A DNA stretch of 64,000 nucleotides from Rhodanobacter sp. C06 (GCF_002001105.1 NZ_MUNP01000080.1:34614-98613); one strand, 5' to 3'; positions 17,999 through 28,690 are shown, numbered from the stretch's first letter. Made by a program: numbers and translations. The notes: generated from the sequence alone by a model not told the origin.

Positions 17999-19474
17999 AT
18001 GTTTCTCGAACTCGATGGGCATGGCCCGCACTACAGCCAGCTGACCCGCGCCATGAAGTCCGCCATTCTCAGCGGCCGGCTGGTCGCCGGCGCCCGCCTG
18101 CCCCCGACCCGGGCGCTGGCCGAGGAGCTGGGGGTTTCGCGCATCACGGTGCTGACGGCCTACGAACAGCTGCGGGCCGAGGGCTACATCGTCGGCCGCG
18201 TGGGCTCCGGCAGTTACGTGAGTACATCGCGCGCCGAACCGATGCCGCCGCAACAGGCGCCGAGCCGGTCGATCACACCACTCACGCGCTATGCGAAACG
18301 TGCGCGGCAGCTGGTGGACTGGTCGATCCCGGCCAGGCATCGCGACCGTCGCCTGGACATGCAATACGGCCGCCCGCAGGTCAATCCCACGCTGGGCACC
18401 CTCTGGGGACGCGAACTCGCCTGGGCCGCGACGCACACCCGGCTCGAATACAGCAACGTCCAGGGGCTGCCGGTACTGCGCGAACAGATCTGCGACCACT
18501 TGGCCCGGCGCCGCGGGATCCGCACCTCGCCGGACCGGATCCTGATCGTCAGCGGCACCCAGCAGGCAATTACCTTGGCCTCGCGCGTGCTGCTGGACGA
18601 AGGTGACGAGGTGGCCATCGAGGAACCGCACTATTTCAGTGCCTGGCAGCAGTTCGGCGCCCATGGCGCGTCACTGCTGGCGATCCCCACGGATCAGGAA
18701 GGCCTGGTCTGCAGCGCCCTGCCGAAACAGGCTCCGCGCCTGGTGATGGTCACCCCGTCACACCAGTTTCCCGCGGGCCCGACGCTTTCCATGGCGCGCC
18801 GGCAGGAGTTGCTGCGTTACGCAAGGATCGGAAGCTGCTGGATCATGGAGGACGACTACGACGGCGAACTGCGTTACGAATCGCCGCCGCTGCCGGCCCT
18901 GCGCGCACTCGACGACGACGACCGCGTGATCTATGTCGGCACCTACTCCAAGGTGATGTTCGGCGCGCTGCGGCTTGGCTACATGGTGCTGCCGGAAGTG
19001 CTGTGCGACGACTTCATCAATGCCAAGTACCTGTGCGATCGCGGGAGCCCGGCGGTTCAGCAGGCCGCGCTCGCGCATTTCATGGAGAACGGCGGCTTCG
19101 ATCGCCATCTGCGCTTCATGACCAAGGAGCTGAACTCACGGCGCCGCGAGCTGATCGCCGGGTTGCAACAGCATGCCGGCGATCGCGTGCGGATCGCGGA
19201 TGCGCATGCCGGCATGCACATCACGGTCTGGCTGTCCGCCTACGATCACGCGCAGGTCGATGCGTTGATCGCCGATGCACACGAGCGCGGACTGGGCCTG
19301 TATTCCATAGCGCCGCACTACCAGAAGCCGCCGGACGTGCCCGGCCTCATCCTCGGCTACTGCGGCCTTTCCAAGGCACAGTTGCACGAAGCGACGCAGC
19401 TGTTCGGCGAGTGCCTGGATGCGATCGATGCCGCAGCGCGGGAACTGTCGCCGACGCGACGCCGGCGGGCATGA
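17999..19474 (+). CDS. MocR-type regulator (GntR DNA-binding plus aminotransferase-like domain)
   Basis: This 491-residue protein has a GntR winged helix at residues about 10-75 (LPPTRALAEELGVSRITVLTAYEQL, written here as LPPTRALAEELGVS then YEQLRAEGY). A fold-type I aminotransferase domain follows, with a likely PLP lysine at about residue 318 (GTYSKVMFG) and the conserved MEDDYDGELRY. MocR proteins such as PdxR and GabR sense PLP or amino compounds. The start has GGAGGCAAC immediately upstream. It faces away from the transposase-like and TonB-receptor genes and converges with kdpE. The controlled pathway cannot be told from the neighbours. Confidence 0.93.
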   Translation: MFLELDGHGPHYSQLTRAMKSAILSGRLVAGARLPPTRALAEELGVSRITVLTAYEQLRAEGYIVGRVGSGSYVSTSRAEPMPPQQAPSRSITPLTRYAKRARQLVDWSIPARHRDRRLDMQYGRPQVNPTLGTLWGRELAWAATHTRLEYSNVQGLPVLREQICDHLARRRGIRTSPDRILIVSGTQQAITLASRVLLDEGDEVAIEEPHYFSAWQQFGAHGASLLAIPTDQEGLVCSALPKQAPRLVMVTPSHQFPAGPTLSMARRQELLRYARIGSCWIMEDDYDGELRYESPPLPALRALDDDDRVIYVGTYSKVMFGALRLGYMVLPEVLCDDFINAKYLCDRGSPAVQQAALAHFMENGGFDRHLRFMTKELNSRRRELIAGLQQHAGDRVRIADAHAGMHITVWLSAYDHAQVDALIADAHERGLGLYSIAPHYQKPPDVPGLILGYCGLSKAQLHEATQLFGECLDAIDAAARELSPTRRRRA

Positions 19475-19478
19475 AGGT

Positions 19479-19496
19479 CGCCCCGCTTGCGGGGCG
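19479..19496. terminator. hairpin between convergent MocR and kdpE genes
   Basis: CGCCCCGC and GCGGGGCG pair across a TT in the 28-base gap between two convergent genes. There is no T-run on either side. It may act as a bidirectional barrier. Confidence 0.5.
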
Positions 19497-19502
19497 CCTC
19501 GC

Positions 19503-20192
19503 TCAGCCGAGGAAGCGGTAGCCCACGCCCGGCTCGGTCTTCAGCCAGCGCGGCTGGGCCGGGTCGTCGCCCAGCTTCTGGCGCAGCTTGCCGATCACGA
19601 TGCGCAGGTACTGGCTGTCGGCGGCGTGGCTGGGGCCCCACACTTCGCGCAGCAGCTGCGGCTGGGTGACCACGCGGCCGGCATGGCGCAGCAGCATCGC
19701 CAGCACGGCGTACTCCTTGCGGGTCAGCGCCAGTTCGGCGCCGTCCAGCCGCACCTCGCGCCGCGCGAGGTCGACGCTGAGCCGGTCGTCGTCCCAGCGC
19801 GGCGGCGCTTCCGGCTCGCCCGGCGGGCGCTGGCGCAGCAGTGCGCGCAGCCGCGCCATCAGTTCCTGGATGCCGAACGGCTTGGTCACGTAGTCGTTGG
19901 CGCCGGCGTCCAGCGCGCGCACCTTCTCGGTCTCGGCGTCGCGCACCGACAGCATCAGCACCGGCAGCTGGCTCCACTGGCGCAACTCGGCCAGCACCTC
20001 GTGGCCCTCGCGGTCGGGCAGGCCGAGGTCGAGGATCACCAGGTCGGGGCCGCCCGTGGCCGCCAGCGCCAGCCCCTCCGCCGCGGTGCCGGCCAACAGC
20101 ACCTCGTAGCCCTCGGCCCGCAGGCCGATGTCGAGGAAGCGGCGGATCTGCGCCTCGTCGTCGATCACCAGGATGCGGAGGGACGGGTTCAT
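19503..20192 (-). CDS. kdpE: KdpE response regulator
   Basis: This is a 229-residue OmpR-family regulator. The receiver domain has the phospho-acceptor D55 (LVILDLGLPD) and the conserved K104 (YVTKPFG). The C-terminal winged helix covers about residues 130-229 (LTRKEYAVLAMLL, QYLRIVIGKLRQKL). Phosphorylated by KdpD, it activates the kdp operon under potassium limitation or osmotic and envelope stress. Its ATG overlaps the kdpD stop by 4 bases, and it is the last gene of the operon. Confidence 0.96.
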   Translation of the reverse strand: MNPSLRILVIDDEAQIRRFLDIGLRAEGYEVLLAGTAAEGLALAATGGPDLVILDLGLPDREGHEVLAELRQWSQLPVLMLSVRDAETEKVRALDAGANDYVTKPFGIQELMARLRALLRQRPPGEPEAPPRWDDDRLSVDLARREVRLDGAELALTRKEYAVLAMLLRHAGRVVTQPQLLREVWGPSHAADSQYLRIVIGKLRQKLGDDPAQPRWLKTEPGVGYRFLG

Positions 20193-22864
20193 GCGGGGCT
20201 GGCGGCGGGCTCGGGCAGCGGCAGGCTGACCCGAATGGTGGTGCCGCCGCCCTCGCGCGGCAAGGCCTCCACGCTGCCGCCGTGGGCGCCGATCATGCCG
20301 CGGCAGATCGCCAGGCCGAGCCCGGTGCTCTGGCTGGCGCGGTCGCCGCGCGAGACCGAATAGAACATGTCGAAGATGCGTGCGCGCTCGTCCTCGGGGA
20401 TGCCGGGGCCTCGGTCGCTGACCTCGAGCAGCAGGCGCTCACGCTCGACGCGCACCGCCACGGACACCGGCTCGCCGTCCGGCGAGAAGCGCGCCGCGTT
20501 CTCCAGGATGTTGAACAGCGCCTGCTCGATCAGCGCCGGGTGCACGTGGAGCAGCACGGTGTCGGGCGGCAGCTCGGTGTCCACCCGCAGCGCGGGAAAC
20601 AGCTTGCGCAGGCGATGCACCGCGGCGGCCACGATCTCGGCCGCGTCGGTCCAGTCGCGGTTGAGCTTGAGCGTGCCGTGGCCGAGCCGGGTCATGTCGA
20701 GCAGGTTCTGGATATAGCGATCCAGCCGCTGGCCCTCGCCAAGGATCGCCTCCAGCAGCTGCCGGCGCTCGTCGCGCGGCAGCTTGTCCTCGTAGCTGAC
20801 CAGGGTGCCGGCCGCGCCGATCATCGAGGCCAGCGGCGAGCGCAGGTCGTGCGACACCGAGGACAGCAGCGCGTTGCGCAGGCGCTCGGTCTCGCCCTGC
20901 ACGCGCGCGCCCTCCAGTTCGTCGGCCATTCGTGCCCGCGCCAGTGCCTGGCCGATGTCCTGCACCATCGCCAGCGCCATGCTGCGCCGCTCCGGATCGG
21001 GCTCTCCCGCGTCCGGCGCGAAACGCAGCGCCGCCACGCCGAGGGGATGATCCTCGCCGCCCAGCGGCAGCAGCCAGCACGGCGCCGCGTTCAGGGTCTC
21101 GGTATAGCGGCCGGCCTGTTCGGCGTGGCGCTCGCACCAGTCGGCCGCGGCGAGGTCCTGCGTCTGCAGGGGCCACTCGCGCGGCGCGGTGGCCGCCGCC
21201 TGCAGGGCGCCGCCGGCATCGCGGGCCAGCAGCGCCGCCTCGCAGCGCAGGGCCTGCGCTAGCGCCGCCGCGCCCACCGTGCGGATGCCCTCGGCGTCGG
21301 TGCTGCTGGCCAGCCGCTGACCCAGCGTGAGCAGCGCGCGCGCATGCACGTGCGCCGTGCGCAGCGACTCCACCTGCAGCGCCAGCCGCGTGGCCAGCCG
21401 GCTGCACACCAGCGCCGCCACCAGGAACAGGCACACCGCCAGCACGTCGTCGGAGTTGGCGATCTCCAGCGAATAGCGCGGCGGCGCGAAGAAGAAGTTG
21501 TAGCCGACGAAACACAGGATGGCGGTGTAGACGGCCACCGCCATGCGCGTGCGCACCGCCACCACCAGCACCGCGGTGAGGAAGATCAGCGACAGGTTCG
21601 CCACCGACAGGTAACGCTCGCCGATGAAGGCCAGCGCCAGCGCCGCCAGCGAGGCCAGCGTGGCGTACAGGTACTCGCCGCGGCGACCGACGCCGCCCGG
21701 CAGGTTCGGCAGGCGCAGGCGGCGACGCGACGCGGCGCGTTCGGCCGGCGTGGCGACGATGGTCAGCTCCAGGTGGGCGCCGCGGCGCAGCAGCTGCTGG
21801 GTGAGCGAGCGGCCGACCATGCGCGCGAACAGCCGCTCGCGGGTGCGCGCCAGCAGGATCTGCCCCACGCCTTCGCGCTCGGCGTGCGCCAGCAGCTCGT
21901 CGGCGACCGCGTGGCCGCGCAGCACCACGGCGTCGCCGCCCAGCCGCCGCGCCAGTCGCATCGCGCTGTCCAGCCGTTCGCGCCGCGCCGGCTCCAGCCG
22001 CGCGCCGGTGTCGACGAAGACCACGCTCCACGGCGCGCCGCGGCGCTCGGCGATCCGCCGCGCCACCCGCACCAGGTATTCGCTCTGCGCATGGCCGTCG
22101 ATCGCCGCCAGCACCCGGCGGCGCACCGGCATCACACCGCCGCGCGCCAGCATGGCGCCGCGCAAGTCGCTCTCGACATGGCCGGCCACGGTATCCACCG
22201 ACAGCTCGCGCAACGCGGCGAGGTTGGTGGGCGAAAAGAACGCGTCCAGCGCCGCCGCCGCGGTTTCCGGCACGTACACCTTGCCCTGCTTCAGGCGCTG
22301 GATCAGTTCGCGCGGCGGCAGGTCGACCAGCACGATGTCGCGCGCGCGGTCGAGGAAGGCGTCGGGCACGCGTTCGCGCACGGTGACGCCGGTGATGCGC
22401 CGCACCTGGTCGTTGAGGCTTTCCAGGTGCTGCACGTTGAGCGCGCTGTAGACCTCGATGCCGGCATCGAGCAGCTCGGCGATATCCTGCCAGCGGCGTT
22501 CATGGCGGCCGCCCGGCAGGTTGCTGTGCGCCAGCTCGTCGACCAGCAGCACGGCGGGCTTGCGCGCCAGCGCCGCGTCGAGATCGAACTCGGTGAAATC
22601 GCGGTCGCGGTAACGCACTGCCCGGCGCGGCAGCACTTCCATGCCTTCCAGCAGCGCGGCCGTCTCGGCGCGGCCGTGCGTCTCGACCAGGCCGATCACC
22701 ACGTCCACGCCTTGCCGCTTCAGCTCGCGCGCGGCGGACAGCATCGCGTAGGTCTTGCCGACGCCGGGCGCGGCGCCGAGAAAGATCTTCAGCCGACGGT
22801 TGCGCTCGTCCTGTCCGGCACTCAGCAGGGCATCGGCACGCGCTTCACGGGAAGGTTCGGTCAT
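20189..22864 (-). CDS. kdpD: KdpD sensor histidine kinase
   Basis: This 891-residue membrane kinase has an N-terminal KdpD domain with a Walker A motif (GAAPGVGKT, residues 30-38), then a universal-stress-like domain and four closely spaced membrane segments near residues 400-500 (for example LASLAALALAFIGERYL). A GAF-like region, the HisKA box with the acceptor histidine near 669 (SSVSHDLRSPLASM) and a HATPase domain (DRGPGIPEDERARIF, GLGLAICRGMI) complete it. It controls KdpE phosphorylation in response to potassium. The gene is separated from kdpC by 75 bases. Confidence 0.97.
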   Translation of the reverse strand: MTEPSREARADALLSAGQDERNRRLKIFLGAAPGVGKTYAMLSAARELKRQGVDVVIGLVETHGRAETAALLEGMEVLPRRAVRYRDRDFTEFDLDAALARKPAVLLVDELAHSNLPGGRHERRWQDIAELLDAGIEVYSALNVQHLESLNDQVRRITGVTVRERVPDAFLDRARDIVLVDLPPRELIQRLKQGKVYVPETAAAALDAFFSPTNLAALRELSVDTVAGHVESDLRGAMLARGGVMPVRRRVLAAIDGHAQSEYLVRVARRIAERRGAPWSVVFVDTGARLEPARRERLDSAMRLARRLGGDAVVLRGHAVADELLAHAEREGVGQILLARTRERLFARMVGRSLTQQLLRRGAHLELTIVATPAERAASRRRLRLPNLPGGVGRRGEYLYATLASLAALALAFIGERYLSVANLSLIFLTAVLVVAVRTRMAVAVYTAILCFVGYNFFFAPPRYSLEIANSDDVLAVCLFLVAALVCSRLATRLALQVESLRTAHVHARALLTLGQRLASSTDAEGIRTVGAAALAQALRCEAALLARDAGGALQAAATAPREWPLQTQDLAAADWCERHAEQAGRYTETLNAAPCWLLPLGGEDHPLGVAALRFAPDAGEPDPERRSMALAMVQDIGQALARARMADELEGARVQGETERLRNALLSSVSHDLRSPLASMIGAAGTLVSYEDKLPRDERRQLLEAILGEGQRLDRYIQNLLDMTRLGHGTLKLNRDWTDAAEIVAAAVHRLRKLFPALRVDTELPPDTVLLHVHPALIEQALFNILENAARFSPDGEPVSVAVRVERERLLLEVSDRGPGIPEDERARIFDMFYSVSRGDRASQSTGLGLAICRGMIGAHGGSVEALPREGGGTTIRVSLPLPEPAASPA

Positions 22865-22939
22865 GCGCTCGTCGGTTCCATGGATGGCGCGGGAATCTGT
22901 GGGCTTTGGTTGGCCGGGCAGGCTCCTAAGTTAGCGCGA

Positions 22940-23524
22940 TCACGTGCCGTGCGTCTGCGACGCATCCAGCGCAAGATTGAGCTGCAGCACGTTGACCCGC
23001 GGCTCGCCAAGCACGCCCAGCTGGCGCCCCTTGGTGGCCCGCGCCACCAAGGCGGCTACTTGCGCCTCGCTCAGTCCGCGCACCCGCGCCACGCGCGCAA
23101 TCTGGTACTGCGCCGCGGCCGGGCTGATTTCCGGATCGAGGCCGCTGCCCGAGGCGGTGACCAGGTCCACCGGCACCGGCGCTGTGTTGCCGGGGTCGGC
23201 GGCACGCAGCGCGGCGATGCGCTGCTTCACCGCGTCGGTCAGCGCCGGATTGCTCGGCCCCAGGTTGGAGCCGCCGGAGTTGATGCCGTTGTCCGGCTGC
23301 GGCGAGGTCACCGACGGCCGGCCCCAGAAGTACTTCGGATCGGTGAACGACTGCCCGATCCGCACGGAGCCGACCGGCTTGCCGTCCCGCTCGATCAGGC
23401 TGCCATTGGCCTGCTGCGGAAAGACCAGCTGGGCCAGCCCGGTGGCCACCAGCGGATAGATCACGCCGGTGATCACGGTCAGCAGCAGCAAGAGTGTAAG
23501 CGCGGGACGAACGATGGATTTCAT
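22940..23524 (-). CDS. kdpC: KdpC subunit of the potassium-transporting ATPase
   Basis: This 194-residue protein has one N-terminal membrane span ([19 protein letters not shown]) and a periplasmic domain with the KdpC hallmarks YFWGRPS and [12 protein letters not shown]. It stabilises the KdpFABC complex. CCGGAGAAG lies upstream of the ATG. Unusually, it is separated from kdpB by about 1.2 kb containing a small protein gene and a porin gene. Confidence 0.97.
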   Translation of the reverse strand: MKSIVRPALTLLLLLTVITGVIYPLVATGLAQLVFPQQANGSLIERDGKPVGSVRIGQSFTDPKYFWGRPSVTSPQPDNGINSGGSNLGPSNPALTDAVKQRIAALRAADPGNTAPVPVDLVTASGSGLDPEISPAAAQYQIARVARVRGLSEAQVAALVARATKGRQLGVLGEPRVNVLQLNLALDASQTHGT

Positions 23525-23541
23525 GGATCTTCTCCGGACAG

Positions 23542-23569
23542 GGATTCTCCGCGCGTGGCGGGAGAATCC
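23542..23569 (-). repeat. intercistronic hairpin between the porin gene and kdpC
   Basis: GGATTCTCC and GGAGAATCC form a perfect 9-bp stem with a 10-base GC-rich loop, directly upstream of the kdpC ribosome site. No T-run follows. It may set the relative stability or translation of the two transcript parts. Confidence 0.55.
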
Positions 23570-23576
23570 GGCATTT

Positions 23577-24389
23577 TCAGAACGAACCTTGCAACATCAC
23601 GAAGCCGCCGGTGCCGCCGACATTCATGCTGTCGTTGCCATTCACGAAACTGACGGTGTGGCGGTAGTAGCGATCGTTGGTGGCGTGGGTGAGCACGCCG
23701 ACCACGGTCCAGGATTTGTCGATCGCATATTTCGCACCGACACCGATATCGGCGTAGCCGGGATCGCGCGCACCGTCGGCCATCGGCAACGCCAGCTCGG
23801 TGCTGTAATGGGTATAGCCCGTGTGCAAGGTCAGGCTCCACTGGTCGTTCAGCGGGTACGCGCCTTCCAGCATCAGATAACTGGTGCCCTTGGAGTTGTC
23901 GCGGAAGCCCTGCTCGCGATCCGCGCCAAAGTAATCGGTGAGCGCGTAGTTGTATTTCAGCGTCCACAGTTTCCAGGACAGCGCCACGTTGGCTTCCGCC
24001 GTGTTGAGCGAGCGCGGGGCCAGGCCGGCATGATCCAGATTGGCGCCGGGATAGATATAGCCGTACAGGCCGGCACGCCATGACCAGTCGTCGTTGATCG
24101 TCCGGCCGTAGCTGGCGTACAGATCCAGCTCCATCGATCCGCCCGGATAACTGCGGTCGCTGATGCTGGAACCCCAGACGCCGGCGGCAAAGCCATTCGG
24201 CAAGGAGAGATCCGCGCCACCCTGCACCGCCGGTTTGCCCCAGCTTTGGGTGAGTCCGCGGAAAATGTAGTTCGTCGTCAGTTCGACGTTGCCGGTGAAC
24301 GTGGTGGTCGGTGCCATATCGGCCCTGACCGTATCCGTCGCCGCCAGGACCAGGCCGGCCACGACGATGGAAGTGAAAAGTCTGCTCAT
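23577..24389 (-). CDS. TorF-like outer-membrane porin (TIGR02001 family)
   Basis: This 270-residue protein begins [18 protein letters not shown], a signal peptide ending near VRA. The mature part has alternating aromatic strands such as [18 protein letters not shown] and [14 protein letters not shown], and ends in phenylalanine ([10 protein letters not shown]). This matches the TorF/TIGR02001 family of putative outer-membrane channels. GGAG precedes the chosen ATG; an upstream in-frame ATG has none. It sits inside the kdp operon between kdpB and kdpC. A role in admitting ions under potassium starvation is my inference from position only. Confidence 0.85.
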   Translation of the reverse strand: MSRLFTSIVVAGLVLAATDTVRADMAPTTTFTGNVELTTNYIFRGLTQSWGKPAVQGGADLSLPNGFAAGVWGSSISDRSYPGGSMELDLYASYGRTINDDWSWRAGLYGYIYPGANLDHAGLAPRSLNTAEANVALSWKLWTLKYNYALTDYFGADREQGFRDNSKGTSYLMLEGAYPLNDQWSLTLHTGYTHYSTELALPMADGARDPGYADIGVGAKYAIDKSWTVVGVLTHATNDRYYRHTVSFVNGNDSMNVGGTGGFVMLQGSF

Positions 24390-24435
24390 GGGGTTCTCCA
24401 CACCGCTTGATGCGATGTACCTCGGTAGGAAAGGA

Positions 24436-24669
24436 TCAGGTGCCGGCGTATCCACCGACGTCGTCGGCATCCGCGGCTGCGCTCCGGACGTCCGCCTGCG
24501 CCGTCGCCACGGTGACCGGCTCGCTGCGCGGGTGCAGCGGCAACGCGATCACCACGTCGCAATCCGGATCGTTGGCCGACAGGCGCAGCTCGATGTCGGC
24601 ACGGGTTGACCGGCCATCCGGCTGTCGAGAGCCGTCAGGCAGGGATACGGATACTTTCAAAATCTGCAT
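24436..24669 (-). CDS. small hypothetical protein within the kdp operon
   Basis: This 77-residue protein begins MQILKVSVSLPDGSRQPDGR and continues ADIELRLSANDPDCDVVIAL, with no signal peptide or membrane segment. GGAG lies 7 bases before the ATG, and the gene runs in the same direction as its neighbours, so it is probably translated. It is soluble and acidic in its second half, with beta-strand-like patterning. I do not recognise the family. The position between kdpB and the porin gene suggests it belongs with the porin. Confidence 0.6.
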   Translation of the reverse strand: MQILKVSVSLPDGSRQPDGRSTRADIELRLSANDPDCDVVIALPLHPRSEPVTVATAQADVRSAAADADDVGGYAGT

Positions 24670-24689
24670 GACACAACTCCATGATGCGA

Positions 24690-24707
24690 TTCCGGCCTTC
24701 GCCGGAA
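24690..24707. repeat. REP-like hairpin downstream of kdpB
   Basis: TTCCGGC and GCCGGAA form a stem with a 4-base loop, in a context (CATTCCGGCGAAGGCCGGAAT on the minus strand, centre shown in part) that resembles short REP-type palindromes scattered in many proteobacterial genomes. It lies 16 bases after the kdpB stop codon. Confidence 0.55.
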
Positions 24708-24722
24708 TGACGAACAAAAGGG

Positions 24723-26795
24723 TCAGGCCAGTCCGCACAGGACCAGCAGCATGTCGATGAGCTTGATGCCGAGGAACGGCACCACGATGCCGCCCAGGCC
24801 GTAGACCAAGAGGTTGCGGCGCAGCAGCGCACCAGCGCCGAGCGCGCGGTACTTCACGCCCTTCAGCGCCAGCGGGATCAGGAAGATGATGATCAGCGCG
24901 TTGAAGATCACCGCCGACAGGATCGCGCTCTGCGGCGTCGCCAGGCGCATCACGTTGAGTGCGTTGAGCGCCGGATAGGTGGTCGCGAACGCGGCCGGGA
25001 TGATCGCGAAGTACTTGGCGATGTCGTTGGAAATCGAGAACGTGGTCAGCGAGCCGCGGGTGATCAGCATCTGCTTGCCGATCTCCACCACCTCGATCAG
25101 CTTGGTCGGGTTGGAATCGAGGTCGACCATGTTGCCGGCTTCCTTCGCCGCCTGCGTGCCGGTGTTCATCGCCACCGCCACGTCGGCCTGGGCCAGCGCC
25201 GGCGCATCGTTGGTGCCGTCGCCGCACATCGCCACCAGCCGGTTCTCGGCCTGGATGCTGCGGATCAGCTTGAGCTTGGCTTCCGGCGTGGCCTCGGCGA
25301 GGAAATCGTCGACGCCTGCCTCGGCGGCGATCGCCGCCGCGGTGAGCGGGTTGTCGCCGGTGATCATGATGGTCTTGATGCCCATCTTGCGCATCTCGGC
25401 GAAACGCTCCTTGATGCCGCCCTTGACGATGTCCTTCAGCTCGATCACGCCCAGCGCACGGGCTCCCTCGACCACGATCAGCGGGGTGGCGCCGCGCCGC
25501 GCGACGTCCTCGGCCATGCGCTTGACCAGCGGCGGCAGGTGGCTGTTCTGCGCCTCCAGATGTTTCTCCACCGCATCCAGCGCGCCCTTGCGGATCTGCC
25601 GCGTACCCAGGTTCACGCCGCTCATGCGGGTCTGCGCGGTGAACGGCACGAACTGCGCGTGCATCGCCTCCAGCGGCTGCCCGCGCAGGTCGAACTGCTG
25701 CTTGGCCAGCACCACGATGCTGCGCCCTTCCGGCGTCTCGTCGGCCAGCGAGGCGATCTGGGCGGCTTCGGCGAGGATGCTCTCCGCCACGCCGGGCGCG
25801 GGATGGAAGGCGACCGCCTGGCGATTGCCCAGCGTGATGGTGCCGGTCTTGTCCAGCAGCAGCACATCGACGTCGCCGGCCGCCTCGACCGCACGGCCTG
25901 ACGTGGCGATCACGTTGGCGCGGATCATCCGGTCCATGCCCGCGATGCCGATCGCCGACAGCAGCGCACCGATCGTGGTGGGGATCAGGCAGACCAGCAG
26001 CGCGACCAGCACGGTCAACGTGATCGGATGGCCGATGCCGGCCGCCTGCACGCTGTAGATCGAATACGGCAGCAAGGTGGCGCAGGCGAGCAGGAAGATC
26101 AGGGTGAACTTCGCCAGCAGGATGGTCAGCGCGATCTCGTTCGGCGTCTTGCGGCGCTTGGAGCCTTCCACCATCGCGATCATGCGGTCGAGGAAGCTTT
26201 CGCCGGGATTGCTGGTGATGCGCACCACCAGCCAGTCCGACAACACCTTGGTGCCGCCGGTGACCGCGCTGCGGTCGCCGCCGGACTCGCGGATCACCGG
26301 CGCGGATTCACCGGTGATCGCGCTCTCGTCCACGCTGGCCGCACCGGCCACCACCTCGCCGTCGCCGGGCATCTGCTCGCCGGCCTCGACCAGCACGTGA
26401 TGGCCGGTGCGCAGGTCGCTGGACGGCACGAAGGTGATCGCGGCCGTCTTGTCGGGGCCGGCCAGTTTCTTCGCGACCACGTCCTTGCGCGAACTGCGCA
26501 ACGCATCGGCCTGCGCCTTGCCGCGGCCTTCCGCCAGCGCCTCCGCGAAGTTCGCGAACAGCAGGGTGAACCACAGCCACAGGCTGACCCAGAAGATGAA
26601 ACCGGTCGGCGCCTCGCCCTTGCCGGCGAGCGCCTGCACCCACAGCAAGCTGGTCAGCACGCTGCAGACGAACACCACGAACATCACCGGATTGCGGAAC
26701 TGCAACCGCGGCGACAGCTTGCGGAACGAATCGGCCATCGCCGTGAGCACCAGCTCGCGACTGAAGCCGCTGGCTGCTTGAGTTTGTGCGGTCAT
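24723..26795 (-). CDS. kdpB: KdpB, catalytic P-type ATPase subunit
   Basis: This 690-residue protein has the phosphorylation motif DKTGTITLG (aspartate near residue 315), the actuator loop ITGESAP, the hinge [14 protein letters not shown] and several membrane spans, all in the KdpB arrangement. It hydrolyses ATP to drive potassium uptake through KdpA. It starts 3 bases after the kdpA stop. The sequence shows no damage. Confidence 0.98.
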   Translation of the reverse strand: MTAQTQAASGFSRELVLTAMADSFRKLSPRLQFRNPVMFVVFVCSVLTSLLWVQALAGKGEAPTGFIFWVSLWLWFTLLFANFAEALAEGRGKAQADALRSSRKDVVAKKLAGPDKTAAITFVPSSDLRTGHHVLVEAGEQMPGDGEVVAGAASVDESAITGESAPVIRESGGDRSAVTGGTKVLSDWLVVRITSNPGESFLDRMIAMVEGSKRRKTPNEIALTILLAKFTLIFLLACATLLPYSIYSVQAAGIGHPITLTVLVALLVCLIPTTIGALLSAIGIAGMDRMIRANVIATSGRAVEAAGDVDVLLLDKTGTITLGNRQAVAFHPAPGVAESILAEAAQIASLADETPEGRSIVVLAKQQFDLRGQPLEAMHAQFVPFTAQTRMSGVNLGTRQIRKGALDAVEKHLEAQNSHLPPLVKRMAEDVARRGATPLIVVEGARALGVIELKDIVKGGIKERFAEMRKMGIKTIMITGDNPLTAAAIAAEAGVDDFLAEATPEAKLKLIRSIQAENRLVAMCGDGTNDAPALAQADVAVAMNTGTQAAKEAGNMVDLDSNPTKLIEVVEIGKQMLITRGSLTTFSISNDIAKYFAIIPAAFATTYPALNALNVMRLATPQSAILSAVIFNALIIIFLIPLALKGVKYRALGAGALLRRNLLVYGLGGIVVPFLGIKLIDMLLVLCGLA

Positions 26796-26798
26796 GAT

Positions 26799-28601
26799 TC
26801 AGTGTCCCGACATCAGGAATTCGGCGATCGGCCCCAGGGCCAGCGCCGGCAGGAAAGTCAGTGCGCCCACCACGATCACCACGGAGGCCAGCAGGGTGAT
26901 GAACAGCGGCGTGTGCGTCGGCAGCGTGCCGGCCGATTCGGGCACGTGGCGCTTGGCGGCCAGTGAACCGGCCATGGCCAGCATCGCGATCGCGAGCGGG
27001 AAACGCGCCAGGAACATGCAGATGCCGAGCAGCACGTTCCAGAACGGCGTGTTCGCCGAAAGACCGCCGAACGCGCTGCCGTTGTTGTTGGAGGCCGAGC
27101 TGACCGCGTAGAGGATCTCGCTGAAACCGTGCGCCCCGGGATTGGCGATGCCTGCCACACCCGCCGGCAACATCACCGCGACCGCCGTGCCGATCACCAC
27201 CAGCGCACACGGCAAGAGCACGGCGAGGCTGGCCATCTTCATCTCGTGGGCCTCGATCTTCTTGCCGAGGTATTCCGGCGTGCGACCTACCATCAAACCG
27301 GCGATGAACACCCCCACCACCGCGAACGCGAGCATGCCGTACAGGCCCGAGCCGACGCCGCCGAAGATCACCTCGCCCAGCTGGATCAACCACATCGGAA
27401 TCAGGCCGCCCAGCGGGGTCAGCGAATCGTGCATCGCGTTCACCGCACCGCACGAGGCCGCCGTGGTGATCGCCGCGAACAGGCTGCTGGCGGCGATGCC
27501 GAAGCGGGTCTCCTTGCCTTCCATGTTGCCGCCGGCCTGCAGCGCGGACGCATGCGCATCCACCGCCAACCCGTGCAGCGCCGGATTGCCGGCCTGCTCG
27601 GCAGCCACCAGGCCGATCGTCAGCGGAATGAAGATCAGCAGCATGGTGGCGAGGATCGCCCAGCCCTGGCGGCGGTCGCCGACCATGCGGCCGAACATCA
27701 CGCACAGGGCGCCGGGGATCAGGAAGATCGCCAGCATCTCGATGAAGTTGGAGAACGGCGTGGGGTTCTCGTACGGATGCGCCGAGTTGGCATTGAAGAA
27801 GCCGCCACCGTTGGTGCCGAGCATCTTGATCGCGACCTGCGAGGCGGCCGGGCCCATCGGCAAGGTCTGCGTGGTGAGCTGCGCGGGCTTGGTCTCCGGG
27901 TTGCCGGCGGCGTCCTTGACGGGATTGCCCGCCGCATCGGTCACCGGCTGGGCATACGTGCTGGTCTGCAGCACCGGCACATCCACGTACGGCTTGAAGT
28001 TCTGCACCACGCCCTGCGACACCAGCAGCATGGCGATCAGCAACGACAGCGGTAGCAGCACGTACAGCGTGCTGCGGGTCAGGTCGACCCAGAAGTTGCC
28101 GATGCCCACCGCGCTGCGCCGGCTGAAACCGCGCACCACCGCCACCAGCACCGCGATGCCGGTGGCCGCGGACAGGAAGTTCTGCACCGCCAGCCCCGTC
28201 ATCTGGGTCAGGTAGCTCATCGTCGACTCGCCGGCGTAACCCTGCCAGTTGGTATTGGTGACGAAACTGATCGCGGTATTCATCGCCGAATCGGGCGATA
28301 CCGCGCCGAAGTGCTGCGGGTTCAACGGCAGCCACTGCTGCACGCGTTGCAAGGCATACACCACCAGCACGCCAAGCACGTTGAACAGCAGCATGGCCAG
28401 CGCGTAGCGCTTCCAGCCCATCTCCTCGTCGGCGCGGATGCCGCACAGGCGATAGAGCACGCGCTCGATCCGGCCGCCGAATCGCGTCACGCGGTTCGGC
28501 GCTTCGGCAAACACCAGCGCCATGTAATTGCCGAGCGGCTTCACCAGCAGCAGCAACACCACCAGGTACAGGCCGACCTGCAAGATGTCGTTGGTGGTCA
28601 T
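26799..28601 (-). CDS. kdpA: KdpA, potassium-translocating subunit
   Basis: This is a 600-residue membrane protein with about ten spans and four selectivity-filter-like regions, including [34 protein letters not shown] and [11 protein letters not shown]. These are the KdpA hallmarks. The ATG at 28601 overlaps the kdpF stop by 4 bases. It imports potassium with high affinity as part of KdpFABC. Confidence 0.98.
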   Translation of the reverse strand: MTTNDILQVGLYLVVLLLLVKPLGNYMALVFAEAPNRVTRFGGRIERVLYRLCGIRADEEMGWKRYALAMLLFNVLGVLVVYALQRVQQWLPLNPQHFGAVSPDSAMNTAISFVTNTNWQGYAGESTMSYLTQMTGLAVQNFLSAATGIAVLVAVVRGFSRRSAVGIGNFWVDLTRSTLYVLLPLSLLIAMLLVSQGVVQNFKPYVDVPVLQTSTYAQPVTDAAGNPVKDAAGNPETKPAQLTTQTLPMGPAASQVAIKMLGTNGGGFFNANSAHPYENPTPFSNFIEMLAIFLIPGALCVMFGRMVGDRRQGWAILATMLLIFIPLTIGLVAAEQAGNPALHGLAVDAHASALQAGGNMEGKETRFGIAASSLFAAITTAASCGAVNAMHDSLTPLGGLIPMWLIQLGEVIFGGVGSGLYGMLAFAVVGVFIAGLMVGRTPEYLGKKIEAHEMKMASLAVLLPCALVVIGTAVAVMLPAGVAGIANPGAHGFSEILYAVSSASNNNGSAFGGLSANTPFWNVLLGICMFLARFPLAIAMLAMAGSLAAKRHVPESAGTLPTHTPLFITLLASVVIVVGALTFLPALALGPIAEFLMSGH

Positions 28602-28690
28602 TCGAACCACTCCGGCTTGAGCAAGGCCACGCACAGGTAGCCGGTCAGCGCCACCGCGATCACGCCGGCGAGGAGGTAGAGGACATTCAT
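28598..28690 (-). CDS. kdpF: KdpF, small subunit of the Kdp complex
   Basis: This 30-residue peptide, [20 protein letters not shown] followed by [10 protein letters not shown], is a single membrane helix with the KdpF-typical LLKPEWF end. Its TGA overlaps the kdpA ATG. It stabilises the KdpABC complex in the membrane. Confidence 0.92.
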   Translation of the reverse strand: MNVLYLLAGVIAVALTGYLCVALLKPEWFE

